This document shows, one piece after another, positions 1 through 8,609 of a stretch of DNA of 64,000 nucleotides. Source of the DNA: Flavobacterium sp. N2820. GTDB taxonomy: Bacteria > Bacteroidota > Bacteroidia > Flavobacteriales > Flavobacteriaceae. Made by a program: the position numbers and the translations under genes. The first letter of the stretch is position 1. Every line of letters begins with the position of its first letter. Under the pieces are notes generated by a model that saw only the letters and a program-made list of their open reading frames with translations, did no database searches and was not told the DNA's origin. The stretch lies in contig NZ_CP110008.1 of assembly GCF_025947285.1 (NCBI RefSeq), forward strand, positions 2,619,001 to 2,683,000, in the 5' to 3' direction.

Positions 1-1263
1 CATAATACAGAAGAGTTTGCGAATGAAGAAGCTTTAAAATATTGGGAAAGCGTAGATTTATACATTGGCGGAAGCGAGCACGCAACCGGACATTTATTGT
101 ATTCTCGTTTTTGGAACAAATTCTTAAAAGACAGAGGTTACGCCCCAACAGAAGAACCATTCAAAAAACTGATCAATCAGGGAATGATTTTGGGAGAAAG
201 TGCTTTTCTATATATTTTACAAGCTAAATTTGGTGATAAAAGTGGTAATATCCAAGTAATAGTTTCTAAAGAATTGTATTCAGAGTTTATTAATGGCGGA
301 AGTATTGATGTTTTACCTAATAAATTAGAAGTTTTTCTCAAAGAAAGTATGAACTTTCACTTGGAATTTAACCAAGATTTGAAAGGTTTGCCATTTAATT
401 TTATTTGTTACAAAACTCCTGTTGATGTAAATTATGTTAATTTAAAAAATGAAATTATTGTTGATGAACTAAATGACGACAATAGATATAAAATAGATAT
501 TTTGAATTCTTCATACTTCGATGGTGACTCTATTATAAAAGGAGATGATATTAAAATACTTTCTGTTTATAGAGAAGTAGAAAAAATGTCGAAATCGAAA
601 TACAATGTAGTTTCGCCAGATGATATTTGTGAAGAATATGGAGCCGATACGTTGCGTTTATACGAAATGTTTTTAGGACCATTAGAGCAATCTAAACCTT
701 GGAATACAGCAGGGATTACTGGTGTTTCTGGTTTCTTGAAAAAATTATGGAGATTATACTTTGATGACAATGGTTCCGTAATTGTAAATGATGAACCAAC
801 GGCAGAAATGTATAAATCGTTACATAAAACCATCAAAAAAGTAACAGAAGACATTGAGAATTTCTCTTTCAATACGTCGGTTTCTCAGTTTATGATTTGC
901 GTGAACGAATTACAACAATTAAAATGCAATCACCGCGCTATTTTAGAGCCATTAGCTATTTTAGTTTCACCTTATGCACCACATATCGCTGAGGAATTAT
1001 GGAGCGCTTTAGGTCATGAAGGTTCAATTGCAACCGTTGCTTTTCCAAAATTTGAAGAGAAATATTTAGTCGAATCTGAAAAAGAATACCCAGTTTCGTT
1101 CAATGGAAAAATGCGATTTACGATTAAATTACCATTGGATTTAACGACAGCTCAAATTGAAGAAATCGTAATGGCGGATGAAAGAACTCAAGCGCAATTA
1201 CAAGGTGCTTCTCCAAAAAAAGTAGTTGTTGTACCAGGAAGAGTTATAAACTTTGTAGTGTAA
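1..1263 (+). CDS. leuS: Leucyl-tRNA synthetase, C-terminal part (5' end outside window)
   Basis: Class I aminoacyl-tRNA synthetase that charges tRNA-Leu in the cytosol. The frame is open from base 1, so the start and the HIGH motif lie upstream of the window. Visible landmarks are the catalytic-core segment IGGSEHATGHLLYSRFWNKF (bases 64-123), the KMSKS loop (about 586-603) and the anticodon-binding and C-terminal domains, with SPYAPHIAEELW near 970-1005. Between GMILG and REVEKMSKSKY about 115 residues replace the roughly 70-residue segment I recall from Flavobacterium LeuS, and they look unrelated to it. A strong terminator follows at 1361. The identity is certain; only the inserted segment is unusual. 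Confidence 0.97.
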   Translation, partial: HNTEEFANEEALKYWESVDLYIGGSEHATGHLLYSRFWNKFLKDRGYAPTEEPFKKLINQGMILGESAFLYILQAKFGDKSGNIQVIVSKELYSEFINGGSIDVLPNKLEVFLKESMNFHLEFNQDLKGLPFNFICYKTPVDVNYVNLKNEIIVDELNDDNRYKIDILNSSYFDGDSIIKGDDIKILSVYREVEKMSKSKYNVVSPDDICEEYGADTLRLYEMFLGPLEQSKPWNTAGITGVSGFLKKLWRLYFDDNGSVIVNDEPTAEMYKSLHKTIKKVTEDIENFSFNTSVSQFMICVNELQQLKCNHRAILEPLAILVSPYAPHIAEELWSALGHEGSIATVAFPKFEEKYLVESEKEYPVSFNGKMRFTIKLPLDLTTAQIEEIVMADERTQAQLQGASPKKVVVVPGRVINFVV

Positions 1264-1277
1264 ACTTAAACACAATC

Positions 1278-1342
1278 TTGTCATGCTGAAAGCATCTTTT
1301 AGATTTCTTGATTGACTTTTAGAAACTCTTTCAGAGTGACAA
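1278..1342. repeat. Imperfect inverted repeat, REP-like, after leuS
   Basis: TTGTCATGCTGAAAG (1278-1292) and CTTTCAGAGTGACAA (1328-1342) form an imperfect 15-bp stem around a 35-base loop. The GTCATnCTGAA core recurs in the leader of the thiamine-type TonB receptor near 61281, which suggests a dispersed intergenic palindrome family. Confidence 0.45.
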
Positions 1343-1360
1343 ACTATGTGAATAACATTA

Positions 1361-1409
1361 AACCGCAGATTCGTAGATTGATTTAAAATCAGCGAATCTG
1401 CGGTTTTTT
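1361..1409 (+). terminator. Rho-independent terminator of leuS
   Basis: A 13-bp perfect inverted repeat (AACCGCAGATTCG at 1361-1373, CGAATCTGCGGTT at 1393-1405) is followed by a T run. It lies about 100 bases after the leuS stop. Confidence 0.8.
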
Positions 1410-1472
1410 CTTCTTGTTTTTGTAACATTTTTCATTTTTTACGTATAATAGATAAACTAAAAAACTATAAAA

Positions 1473-1895
1473 ATGGAAAAAAGAAACGTTGGAAAAATAA
1501 TTGCTGGAGTTGTAGTCATTGCATTTGTGTTTATTGCCGCTTTAATGTTTGGTTTGCCAAGATATAACGTGTGGCAACAAGAAATGGCAGGAAAAGCAGA
1601 AATGGCAAAAGCCGAGCAAAATCGTAGAATTTTAGTAGAAGAAGCAAAAGCCAAATTAGAAGCCGAAAAATTAAACGCACAAGCCGAAATTGAACGCGCA
1701 AAAGGGATGGCAGAAGCCATGAAATTAGAAAATGGAACGTTAAGCGAAACGTATAACCAATATTTATTCATTAGAACGTTAGAGAAATTAGCAGATAAAG
1801 GCGATTTACCACAAATTATCTACGTACCAACTAATGGAATGGTTCCGGTAATGGATGTTTCTAAAAAATCACCTGTAAAGCAAATGCAAGAATAA
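1473..1895 (+). CDS. Small membrane-anchored protein resembling the tail of an SPFH/prohibitin protein
   Basis: A 140-residue protein with one N-terminal membrane helix (residues about 8-28) and a charged Ala/Glu/Lys-rich, probably coiled-coil stretch (about 34-85). The C-terminal segment QYLFIRTLEKLADKGDLPQI followed by IYVPTNG resembles the end of SPFH/band-7 proteins, where a YLxxxxLEKL...kviyvP pattern follows the coiled coil. The SPFH domain itself is absent. It stands alone between a terminator and the protease gene. The function is unknown; a membrane scaffold role is only an inference. Codon use matches the neighbours. Confidence 0.75.
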   Translation: MEKRNVGKIIAGVVVIAFVFIAALMFGLPRYNVWQQEMAGKAEMAKAEQNRRILVEEAKAKLEAEKLNAQAEIERAKGMAEAMKLENGTLSETYNQYLFIRTLEKLADKGDLPQIIYVPTNGMVPVMDVSKKSPVKQMQE

Positions 1896-1974
1896 TGTCA
1901 AAATGACATTTCTAAATTTTGGCTTGTATTTTGATATAATTTTAGTAACTTTAAATTGTAAATAATAAAAAGAT

Positions 1975-2670
1975 ATGTGGACATATTATATAATAATTGG
2001 AGCGATTGCTCTTGTGAGTTGGTTAGTAAGTAATAAATTGAAGAGTAAGTTTGCTTTTTATTCAAAAGTAACTTTGCGTAATGGAATGAGTGGTGCCGAA
2101 ATTGCAGAAAAAATGTTGCAAGACCACGGAATTACCGATGTAAAAGTAATTTCAACACCCGGTCAATTAACAGACCATTATAATCCGGCGAACAAAACAG
2201 TTAATTTGTCAGAAGCAGTTTATAACCAAAGAAATGCAGCCGCAGCCGCTGTTGCAGCTCACGAATGTGGTCATGCGGTACAACATGCGCATGCCTATGA
2301 ATGGTTAACCATGCGTTCTAAAATGGTTCCTGTGGTTAATATTTCGTCAAGTATGTCACAGTGGTTAATTATGGGAGGGTTAATTTTAGGTTTTGCATCA
2401 AAATCAAGTTTAGGATTTTATGTGGCGGTTGCAGGTTTAATTTTAATGGCAATTGCAACTGCATTTAGTTTTGTTACACTTCCAGTAGAATACGATGCAA
2501 GTAACAGAGCTTTGGCTTGGTTGAAAAATAAAAACATGGTAAGTCAGCAAGAATATGCGGGTGCCGAAGATTCATTAAAATGGGCAGCACGTACTTATGT
2601 AGTAGCCGCTTTAGGAGCTTTAGCATCTTTATTATATTGGGCTTTCCAAATTTTAGGTTCGAGAGATTAA
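1975..2670 (+). CDS. Membrane zinc metallopeptidase, YugP family
   Basis: A 231-residue protein of the putative neutral zinc metallopeptidase family (Zn_peptidase_2, B. subtilis YugP type). An N-terminal membrane helix (residues 3-20) is followed by the zinc motif HECGH (96-100) in the context AAHECGHAVQHAHAYEW. Two further hydrophobic segments lie at about 128-165 and one at the C-terminus (205-225). The length is normal for the family. It is probably an integral membrane protease with an unknown substrate. It is a single gene: a hairpin with a T run follows at 2701, and no partner gene is adjacent. Confidence 0.9.
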   Translation: MWTYYIIIGAIALVSWLVSNKLKSKFAFYSKVTLRNGMSGAEIAEKMLQDHGITDVKVISTPGQLTDHYNPANKTVNLSEAVYNQRNAAAAAVAAHECGHAVQHAHAYEWLTMRSKMVPVVNISSSMSQWLIMGGLILGFASKSSLGFYVAVAGLILMAIATAFSFVTLPVEYDASNRALAWLKNKNMVSQQEYAGAEDSLKWAARTYVVAALGALASLLYWAFQILGSRD

Positions 2671-2700
2671 ACAACTAAAATTCCAAAAATAGAAATTCCA

Positions 2701-2729
2701 AATTCCAATGTGAGTTTGGAATTTTTTTT
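2701..2729 (+). terminator. Terminator of the YugP-type protease
   Basis: AATTCCAA (2701-2708) pairs with TTGGAATT (2716-2723), followed by a run of T. Confidence 0.65.
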
Positions 2730-2740
2730 CTTCTAATTTT

Positions 2741-2772
2741 GAATTTTTTTGTTTCTGAATTTTTTTGTTTCT
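2741..2772. repeat. Exact 16-bp tandem duplication
   Basis: GAATTTTTTTGTTTCT occurs twice without a gap (2741-2756 and 2757-2772), followed by a degenerate third copy. It lies between two convergent genes. Confidence 0.8.
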
Positions 2773-2808
2773 GAGTTTTGGAATTTGGAATTTTTCTATT
2801 GGATTTTT

Positions 2809-3279
2809 TTACAACTGAATTTGTCGTTCTATCTGCTGTTCCAAAGAAATGTACGTTTCCGTTCGTGAAACTCCATCAATGGGTTGGATTTTCTTGTTGA
2901 GCAATTGCATCAAATGTTCGTTATCTTTACAAATCAATTTGATTAAAATGCTCCAATTTCCGGTGGTGTAGTGACATTCTAAAACTTCAGGAATTTTTTT
3001 CAATTCTTTTACCACTTCTGGATTATTTGAGGCTTTTTCTAAATAAATTCCAATGAAAGCCATCGTACTGTAACCTAAAACTTTTGTGTCTACCACAAAT
3101 TTTGAACCCGAGATTACCCCAGCTTGTTCTAGTTTTCTTAGTCGTTGATGAATTGCAGCACCTGAAATCCCGATTTTATTGGCGATTTGTAAGATCGGTT
3201 TTCGCGCATCCTCCATTAAATCACGAAGGATTTCTTTGTCAATTCCGTCGATTTCAATTTGTAACTGATTTATCTTCAT
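2809..3279 (-). CDS. Lrp/AsnC family transcriptional regulator
   Basis: A 156-residue regulator with an N-terminal winged helix-turn-helix (about 5-55; ILRDLMEDARKPILQIANKI, then GISGAAIHQRLRKLE) and a C-terminal RAM/AsnC ligand-binding domain (VLECHYTTGNWSILIKLICK). The length is standard. I chose the ATG at 3279 because residues align with Lrp proteins from MKINQLQIE; an upstream extension to 3345 would run back into the saccharopine dehydrogenase terminator. It lies just downstream of the saccharopine dehydrogenase gene on the same strand, so amino-acid (perhaps lysine) responsive control of that gene is plausible but inferred. Confidence 0.92.
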   Translation of the reverse strand: MKINQLQIEIDGIDKEILRDLMEDARKPILQIANKIGISGAAIHQRLRKLEQAGVISGSKFVVDTKVLGYSTMAFIGIYLEKASNNPEVVKELKKIPEVLECHYTTGNWSILIKLICKDNEHLMQLLNKKIQPIDGVSRTETYISLEQQIERQIQL

Positions 3280-3325
3280 TTTGAGTTGATTTGAAAGTAA
3301 AAATACAAAATCGATTTTAAACGGA

Positions 3326-3361
3326 ATAAAAAAATCCGAAACCAATTACGATTTCGGATTT
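3326..3361 (-). terminator. Terminator of saccharopine dehydrogenase
   Basis: AAATCCGAAA (3332-3341) and TTTCGGATTT (3352-3361) form a 10-bp stem. Read on the minus strand it ends in a T run. It separates the dehydrogenase from the Lrp gene. Confidence 0.75.
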
Positions 3362-3381
3362 TTCAACCTTTGAAATAATCA

Positions 3382-4752
3382 TTAACTTTTTACATTTAAG
3401 GGATTGTATCCTAAATAAGGGACTTCAATTTCTTTAAAAATTACACCATAACTTTCTAATTCTTTTAAAATTGGAGTATAAACTTCTTTTGTAATAGGCA
3501 ACTGAACGCCTGGAGTTGTAATTTCTTTATTTAATATTTTTAATGTTGCTATTGCGACAGGCAGTCCAACTGTTTTTGCCATTGCAGTATATGTTTGATC
3601 GTCACCAATGCAAACCATGGTAGAATCAATCTGTTTTTTTTCGCCGTTTAATTCGTAGCCAAATTTATGATACATCACAATCATATCTTTGTCATTTGGT
3701 TCCAAAGCCCATTTTTCAGCTAAAATCTTTTCTAATATTTGAGCTGGAGTTGCTTTTACCAATCCCACTTTTTTGTTCGGATTAAATAGATCGATTTCGA
3801 CTAATTTGTCCCAAATAATGTCGTCTTGATCAATTTTTTGCAATGCACGCAATTTAATTTCTACGGTATCTGTTGGATGATAGGGTAAAAATGAATTCGT
3901 AAATTCACGATACGTCATTTCTTCCGAATTGTCGATTATGTATGAATCATCGGTCATTCCAAGTTGTACTAAAATGTCCCAAGCTCTCGAATATCCTACT
4001 CTTCTAATTGTTCCTCTATAACAAGTTAACGCATTGTCTAAACCATATACACTTCTATATTTTAGAGAATCTCTGTTGGCATAAGCTTCAAATCTTCCAT
4101 AGCCTTCTACTTCTAAAAATTCAGTTCTTCTAAATAATTTTGAATACGGAATGTACTTGTAATTTCCTTCTTGTATGAATTTTGCTGCACCACCTTGACC
4201 CGCTAATACAACATTTCTTGGATTCCAAGTAAATTTGTAATTCCACAAGTTGGTGTCGCTTTCTGGAGCAACTAATCCGCCACAGAATGATTCAAATAAA
4301 ATAATATTTCCACCTTTTTCACGAATTTCATCTAATACTTTCATTGCACTCATGTGGTCAATACCCGGATCAAGCCCAATTTCATTCATGAAAACCAAAC
4401 CATTTTCTTTAGCAGCAGCATCTAATTCTTGCATAGCAGGACTAATATATGAGGCAGTTACCATATGTTTTTTATAGGTAATACAATCTTTAGCAACTTC
4501 TAAATGCAAATGCGCAGGCAACATCGAAACTACGATGTCTGCTTTTTGAATTTCTGCTTTTCGTTGGGTTTCATTGAATATATCAAAAGCAATTGCAGTA
4601 GCATTTTTGTGGTGATTTGTTTTTTGTTTCGCCAATTCTTCTGATAAATCGCCAATTGTTACATGAAGATTTTCTTTTTCTGAATTTTCTAATAAGTATT
4701 TTATGAGTGATGAAGCAGATCTACCTGCTCCAATTACTAGAATATGTCTCAT
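3382..4752 (-). CDS. Saccharopine dehydrogenase family protein
   Basis: A 456-residue oxidoreductase with an N-terminal Rossmann fold (ILVIGAGRSASSLIKYLLE, residues 4-22). A catalytic/C-terminal domain typical of saccharopine dehydrogenase (L-glutamate-forming) follows: GLDPGIDHMSAMKVLDEI, ESFCGGLVAPESDTNLWNYK and FTWNPRNVVLAGQGGAA. It interconverts saccharopine with glutamate and aminoadipate semialdehyde in lysine metabolism. A glutaryl-CoA dehydrogenase gene at 33524-34702 would serve the lower part of the same breakdown route. The Lrp regulator gene follows, separated by a terminator. The exact reaction direction cannot be read from sequence. Confidence 0.9.
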   Translation of the reverse strand: MRHILVIGAGRSASSLIKYLLENSEKENLHVTIGDLSEELAKQKTNHHKNATAIAFDIFNETQRKAEIQKADIVVSMLPAHLHLEVAKDCITYKKHMVTASYISPAMQELDAAAKENGLVFMNEIGLDPGIDHMSAMKVLDEIREKGGNIILFESFCGGLVAPESDTNLWNYKFTWNPRNVVLAGQGGAAKFIQEGNYKYIPYSKLFRRTEFLEVEGYGRFEAYANRDSLKYRSVYGLDNALTCYRGTIRRVGYSRAWDILVQLGMTDDSYIIDNSEEMTYREFTNSFLPYHPTDTVEIKLRALQKIDQDDIIWDKLVEIDLFNPNKKVGLVKATPAQILEKILAEKWALEPNDKDMIVMYHKFGYELNGEKKQIDSTMVCIGDDQTYTAMAKTVGLPVAIATLKILNKEITTPGVQLPITKEVYTPILKELESYGVIFKEIEVPYLGYNPLNVKS

Positions 4753-4853
4753 CTTTGGGTGTGTTGTAAAAATATCACACGAAGATAGTAAAATGTTATA
4801 TTTATGAAAACATTTTGTTGATTTATGTCATAATTTAACATAAAAACTTTTCC

Positions 4854-4861
4854 TATCTTTG
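4854..4861 (+). promoter_or_regulatory. -7 box of the DUF423 gene
   Basis: TATCTTTG matches the Bacteroidota TAnnTTTG -7 element 18 bases before the ATG at 4879. No well-spaced TTG was found upstream. Confidence 0.5.
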
Positions 4862-4878
4862 GTCACAAATCAAGAAAA

Positions 4879-5265
4879 ATGGATAAGAAAATTCTATTAG
4901 TCGCTGTTTTTTTAGGAGTTACGGCAATAATTTTAGGTGCATTTGGTGCACATGCGTTAAAAAAAGTACTTTCTGAAGCGCAATTGCAATCTTTTGAGGT
5001 AGGTGTGCGTTATCAAATGTATCATGCGTTGTTTTTATTGTTTATAGGCGTATTTACTTTTTTGAGTGAAAAAGATCGTTTAGTTATATTTTGGTTAACT
5101 ATTTCGGGAGTATTGTTTTTTTCTGGTTCCATTTATTTATTGGCAACTAATGGGATAACCAATTTGAAAACTAAATTTTTAGGTCCAATCACGCCTATAG
5201 GAGGATTACTGTTGATATCGGCTTGGAGCTATTTATTTTACTCAATTTTAAGTAAAAAACCATAA
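4879..5265 (+). CDS. DUF423 family membrane protein
   Basis: A 128-residue integral membrane protein with four predicted helices (about 5-25, 46-64, 70-90, 100-122). The conserved N-terminal pattern LGAFGAHALKKVLSEAQLQS and the motif YQMYHALFLLF are hallmarks of DUF423 (YwdK/YgdD type). The biochemical role is unknown. It is a single gene between the divergent saccharopine dehydrogenase and pckA. The length is typical. Confidence 0.92.
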   Translation: MDKKILLVAVFLGVTAIILGAFGAHALKKVLSEAQLQSFEVGVRYQMYHALFLLFIGVFTFLSEKDRLVIFWLTISGVLFFSGSIYLLATNGITNLKTKFLGPITPIGGLLLISAWSYLFYSILSKKP

Positions 5266-5293
5266 TTTAAAACGCTATCTGAAATTAAATTTA

Positions 5294-5301
5294 TAATTTT
5301 G
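5294..5301 (+). promoter_or_regulatory. -7 box of pckA
   Basis: TAATTTTG fits TAnnTTTG. It predicts an mRNA start near 5307, about 29 bases before the pckA ATG. Confidence 0.55.
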
Positions 5302-5335
5302 CACTTTATTAAATACACAACATAACAAAGAATTT

Positions 5336-6964
5336 ATGGATACGAATGCCCAAATTACGAAATCGATTTCGTTAGAAAAATACGGAATCGTTAATGTATC
5401 AGAAATAATCTACAATCCTTCATATGAATTTTTATATAATGAAGAATTAAATCCAACTTTAGAAGGTTTCGAAAGAGGTCAATTGTCTGAACTTGGTGCG
5501 GTAAATGTAATGACAGGTGAATTTACAGGTCGTTCTCCAAAAGATAAATATATAGTAAAAGACAGTGTTACCGAAAACACCGTTTGGTGGAATTCTGATA
5601 AAGCTGCAAACGATAACAAGCCTATTTCTCAAACTACATGGAATGCTTTAAAAGAAACCACGGTTAAACAGCTTTCTGGAAAAAGATTGTTTGTTGTAGA
5701 TGCTTTTTGTGGCGCTAATGAAGATACAAGATTAAAAGTTCGCTTTATCATGGAAGTGGCTTGGCAAGCGCATTTTGTTAAAAATATGTTCATTCGTCCA
5801 ACAGAAGCAGAATTGGAAAATTTTGGTGAGCCAGATTTTATTGTAATGAATGGCTCAAAAACAAGTTTCAAAGACTATGCTGCACACGGATTAAATTCTG
5901 AAGTATATGTTGCGTTCAATTTAACCGAGAAAATTCAGTTAATTGGTGGAACTTGGTATGGTGGTGAGATGAAAAAAGGATTGTTCTCAATGATGAACTA
6001 TTACTTGCCATTACAAGGAATTGCCTCAATGCATTGTTCTGCGAATAAAGGAAAAGATGGAGATGTAGCTGTTTTCTTCGGATTATCGGGAACAGGAAAA
6101 ACCACTTTGTCTACTGATCCAAAGCGCGAATTAATTGGAGATGATGAACACGGATGGGACAATGATGGTGTTTTTAATTTTGAAGGCGGTTGTTATGCGA
6201 AAACAATTGATTTAAGTGCTGCTAATGAACCAGATATTTTTGGGGCCATTAAAAAAGATGCATTATTAGAAAATGTAACTCTTGATGCGGATGGAAAAAT
6301 TGATTTTAAAGATGGCTCAGTTACACAAAATACACGTGTTTCTTATCCAATTTATCATATTGATAACATTGTAAGACCCGTTTCTAAAGCAGGTCACGCT
6401 ACAAAAGTTATTTTCTTAACAGCTGATGCATTTGGAGTAATGCCACCCGTTTCTAAATTAACACCAGAGCAAACAAAATATTATTTCTTATCAGGATTTA
6501 CAGCTAAATTAGCAGGTACAGAAAGAGGAGTAACCCAACCAGAACCAACATTTTCAGCTTGTTTTGGAAAAGCATTCTTGTCTTTACATCCAACAAAATA
6601 TGGCGAAGAACTTGTTAAGAAAATGGAGCAACATAATGCTACAGCTTATATGGTAAATACAGGTTGGAACGGTACAGGGAAACGAATTTCTATCAAAGAT
6701 ACTAGAGCAATTATTGATGCTATTTTAGATGGTTCTATTGAGAAAGCAGCAACAAAAACAGTTCCGGTATTTAATTTTGTTGTGCCTACGGCTTTACATG
6801 ATGTAAATCCTGCTATTTTAGATCCAAGAGATACCTACGCTGATGCAGCAGAATGGCAAACAAAAGCAGAAGATTTAGCTTCAAGATTTATTAAAAATTT
6901 CGTACAATATACAGACAATGAAGAAGGTAAAAACCTTGTTGCTGCGGGTCCAAAATTAGGATAA
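5336..6964 (+). CDS. pckA: Phosphoenolpyruvate carboxykinase (ATP)
   Basis: A 542-residue cytosolic gluconeogenic enzyme: oxaloacetate + ATP to PEP + ADP + CO2. It has the family P-loop [11 protein letters not shown] (residues 249-259), the metal/substrate segment GDDEHGW (268-274), the N-terminal [14 protein letters not shown] (61-74) and the [14 protein letters not shown] region. Length and motifs are complete. A -7 box lies at 5294, and a strong hairpin terminator shared with the convergent hemD side lies at 6982. It is monocistronic. Confidence 0.98.
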   Translation: MDTNAQITKSISLEKYGIVNVSEIIYNPSYEFLYNEELNPTLEGFERGQLSELGAVNVMTGEFTGRSPKDKYIVKDSVTENTVWWNSDKAANDNKPISQTTWNALKETTVKQLSGKRLFVVDAFCGANEDTRLKVRFIMEVAWQAHFVKNMFIRPTEAELENFGEPDFIVMNGSKTSFKDYAAHGLNSEVYVAFNLTEKIQLIGGTWYGGEMKKGLFSMMNYYLPLQGIASMHCSANKGKDGDVAVFFGLSGTGKTTLSTDPKRELIGDDEHGWDNDGVFNFEGGCYAKTIDLSAANEPDIFGAIKKDALLENVTLDADGKIDFKDGSVTQNTRVSYPIYHIDNIVRPVSKAGHATKVIFLTADAFGVMPPVSKLTPEQTKYYFLSGFTAKLAGTERGVTQPEPTFSACFGKAFLSLHPTKYGEELVKKMEQHNATAYMVNTGWNGTGKRISIKDTRAIIDAILDGSIEKAATKTVPVFNFVVPTALHDVNPAILDPRDTYADAAEWQTKAEDLASRFIKNFVQYTDNEEGKNLVAAGPKLG

Positions 6965-6981
6965 ATAGATTATTAGTTCAT

Positions 6982-7014
6982 AAAAAAAAGTCCCGAATTT
7001 TCGGGACTTTTTTT
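6982..7014. terminator. Bidirectional terminator between pckA and hemD
   Basis: AAAAAAAGTCCCGA and TCGGGACTTTTTTT form a long stem with an A run on one side and a T run on the other. It can serve both convergent genes. Confidence 0.85.
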
Positions 7015-7071
7015 ATGGTATTAAATAAAACTTTTTAATGTGTTTTAAATGATTGAAAAGAATCTTTGGAT

Positions 7072-7830
7072 TTATTTTCCTTTATTGGCTTCAGCAACAT
7101 ATTTTTCTAAAGCACCTGTCATTGAAGGTGTTCCAGGGCTTGGAGCCATAATATCTACGCGTAAACCATGTTCTAAAGCTTCTTTTTGAGTAGTGCTTCC
7201 AAATACTGCAATTCGAGTATTGTTTTGTTTGAAATCTGGAAAATTCTTAAATAATGATTTAATTCCAGTTGGACTAAAAAAGGCTAAAATGTCATAATAA
7301 ACATCTTTCAAATCCGTTAAATCACTCATTACAGTTCTGTAAAAAATGGCTTTAGTCCAATCTACCTTTAGTCCATCAAGTGTTTGAGGAACATCGATAT
7401 TTAATTGATCAGAAGAGGGAAGCAAGAATTTTTCGTCTTTATATTTTTTTATAAGTGGAGACATGTCAACAAAGTCTTTTTGTCCCACATAAATTTTTCT
7501 TTTTCTGTAAACAACATAACGTTGCAAATAAAAAGCTACGGCTTCAGATTGGCAAAAATATTTTAAATCTTCAGGTACTTTGTAGCGCATTTCTTCTGCA
7601 ACTCTAAAAAAATGGTCAACAGAATTTCTGCTAGTCAATATAATAGCGGTGAAGTTGTTTAAATCGATTTTCTGAGCTCTTACTTCTTTTGCAGGAACAC
7701 CTTCAACATGAATGAAGGGTCTAAAATCAACTTTTACTTTAAGTTTATTTTGAAGCTCAAAATAAGGAGAATTTTCTACTTTAGGCTCTGGTTGTGAAAC
7801 TAATATTGTTTTCACTTTCAAATTTGACAT
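7072..7830 (-). CDS. hemD: Uroporphyrinogen-III synthase
   Basis: A 252-residue HemD family protein, which closes hydroxymethylbilane into uroporphyrinogen III in tetrapyrrole synthesis. The family is weakly conserved; visible features are the N-terminal strand VKTILVSQPEP, the AIILTSRNSVDHFF segment, YDILAFFSPTGIKSLFKNFP and IAVFGSTTQKEALEHGLRVD. The ATG at 7830 is preferred: it has GAGAGAAAT just upstream and leaves 8 bases after the DUF4271 gene, whereas the ATG at 7857 would overlap that gene. The DUF4271-hemD pairing is common in Flavobacteriaceae. Confidence 0.9.
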   Translation of the reverse strand: MSNLKVKTILVSQPEPKVENSPYFELQNKLKVKVDFRPFIHVEGVPAKEVRAQKIDLNNFTAIILTSRNSVDHFFRVAEEMRYKVPEDLKYFCQSEAVAFYLQRYVVYRKRKIYVGQKDFVDMSPLIKKYKDEKFLLPSSDQLNIDVPQTLDGLKVDWTKAIFYRTVMSDLTDLKDVYYDILAFFSPTGIKSLFKNFPDFKQNNTRIAVFGSTTQKEALEHGLRVDIMAPSPGTPSMTGALEKYVAEANKGK

Positions 7831-7838
7831 ATTTCTCT

Positions 7839-8504
7839 CTAATTTTTTGTAAACCAATTATAAATAAAATAGTACGGAGCTATTTCAAGGGTGCAAAGAT
7901 ATAAAATAAAATAAAATATTTTACGCATCAGTAAATTTTGATATAATTTCAATGCAACTAGGTAAGTAGTAGTGTTAATTACGAATAATGCAATAAGTAA
8001 TATCCAAAAAAACAAATTTGAATCAAATGAATTGTAAAATAGAATAATATTCACCGGCAAAAGTATAAAACCAAAGTAGGCACGATAGTTGACTTTTAGT
8101 AAATTAAATTGTTCGCTAAATTCTTCAATTTTAAAAGCGGTTGCTATTATTTTTTCAATTAGAAATTTAGATAGAATAAAAACGGTTAAAAAAGTAAATA
8201 TCTGAATATAAACAATGAAATTAGTTTTTTCGGTTTTTTCAAATTGATGCAACACTAAAAGCGTAAAAAATGAAAAAGAAAACAACTGCAAGACAAACAT
8301 TGAAACAGTAAATCCACTCATTAAATTGCTGCTGTCTCGATAAATTTTGGTATATTTATCAGAATAAGCCAACCGGATAAATTCATTAAATCTAACAGAG
8401 GAAATAGTTTTGTTTACGGCAATTATTCCCACGCACAAGAGGAACAAAATGGTTGCCCAATCGTTATTTTCTATTATTCGAGTATTGAGTTGAATTGCTA
8501 ACAT
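7839..8504 (-). CDS. DUF4271 domain-containing membrane protein
   Basis: A 221-residue protein with about six hydrophobic helices, typical of the Bacteroidota family DUF4271. It has the N-terminal IIENNDWATILFLLCVGII segment and the C-terminal LYLCTLEIAPYYFIYNWF. The function is unknown. It is translated just ahead of hemD with an 8-base gap, so the two are probably co-transcribed. It is divergent from the polyprenol glycosyltransferase gene. Confidence 0.9.
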   Translation of the reverse strand: MLAIQLNTRIIENNDWATILFLLCVGIIAVNKTISSVRFNEFIRLAYSDKYTKIYRDSSNLMSGFTVSMFVLQLFSFSFFTLLVLHQFEKTEKTNFIVYIQIFTFLTVFILSKFLIEKIIATAFKIEEFSEQFNLLKVNYRAYFGFILLPVNIILFYNSFDSNLFFWILLIALFVINTTTYLVALKLYQNLLMRKIFYFILYLCTLEIAPYYFIYNWFTKN

Positions 8505-8581
8505 ATTATTTGCAAATTTACAAAAAATACACTCAATTTGATTATTATAAAATTATTAAGAATTATACACTAGAAATAACT

Positions 8582-8589
8582 TATTTTTG
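8582..8589 (+). promoter_or_regulatory. -7 box of the glycosyltransferase-pyrC operon
   Basis: TATTTTTG (TAnnTTTG) lies 20 bases before the ATG at 8610. Confidence 0.5.
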
Positions 8590-8609
8590 CATCAAAATTA
8601 ACACACTCT

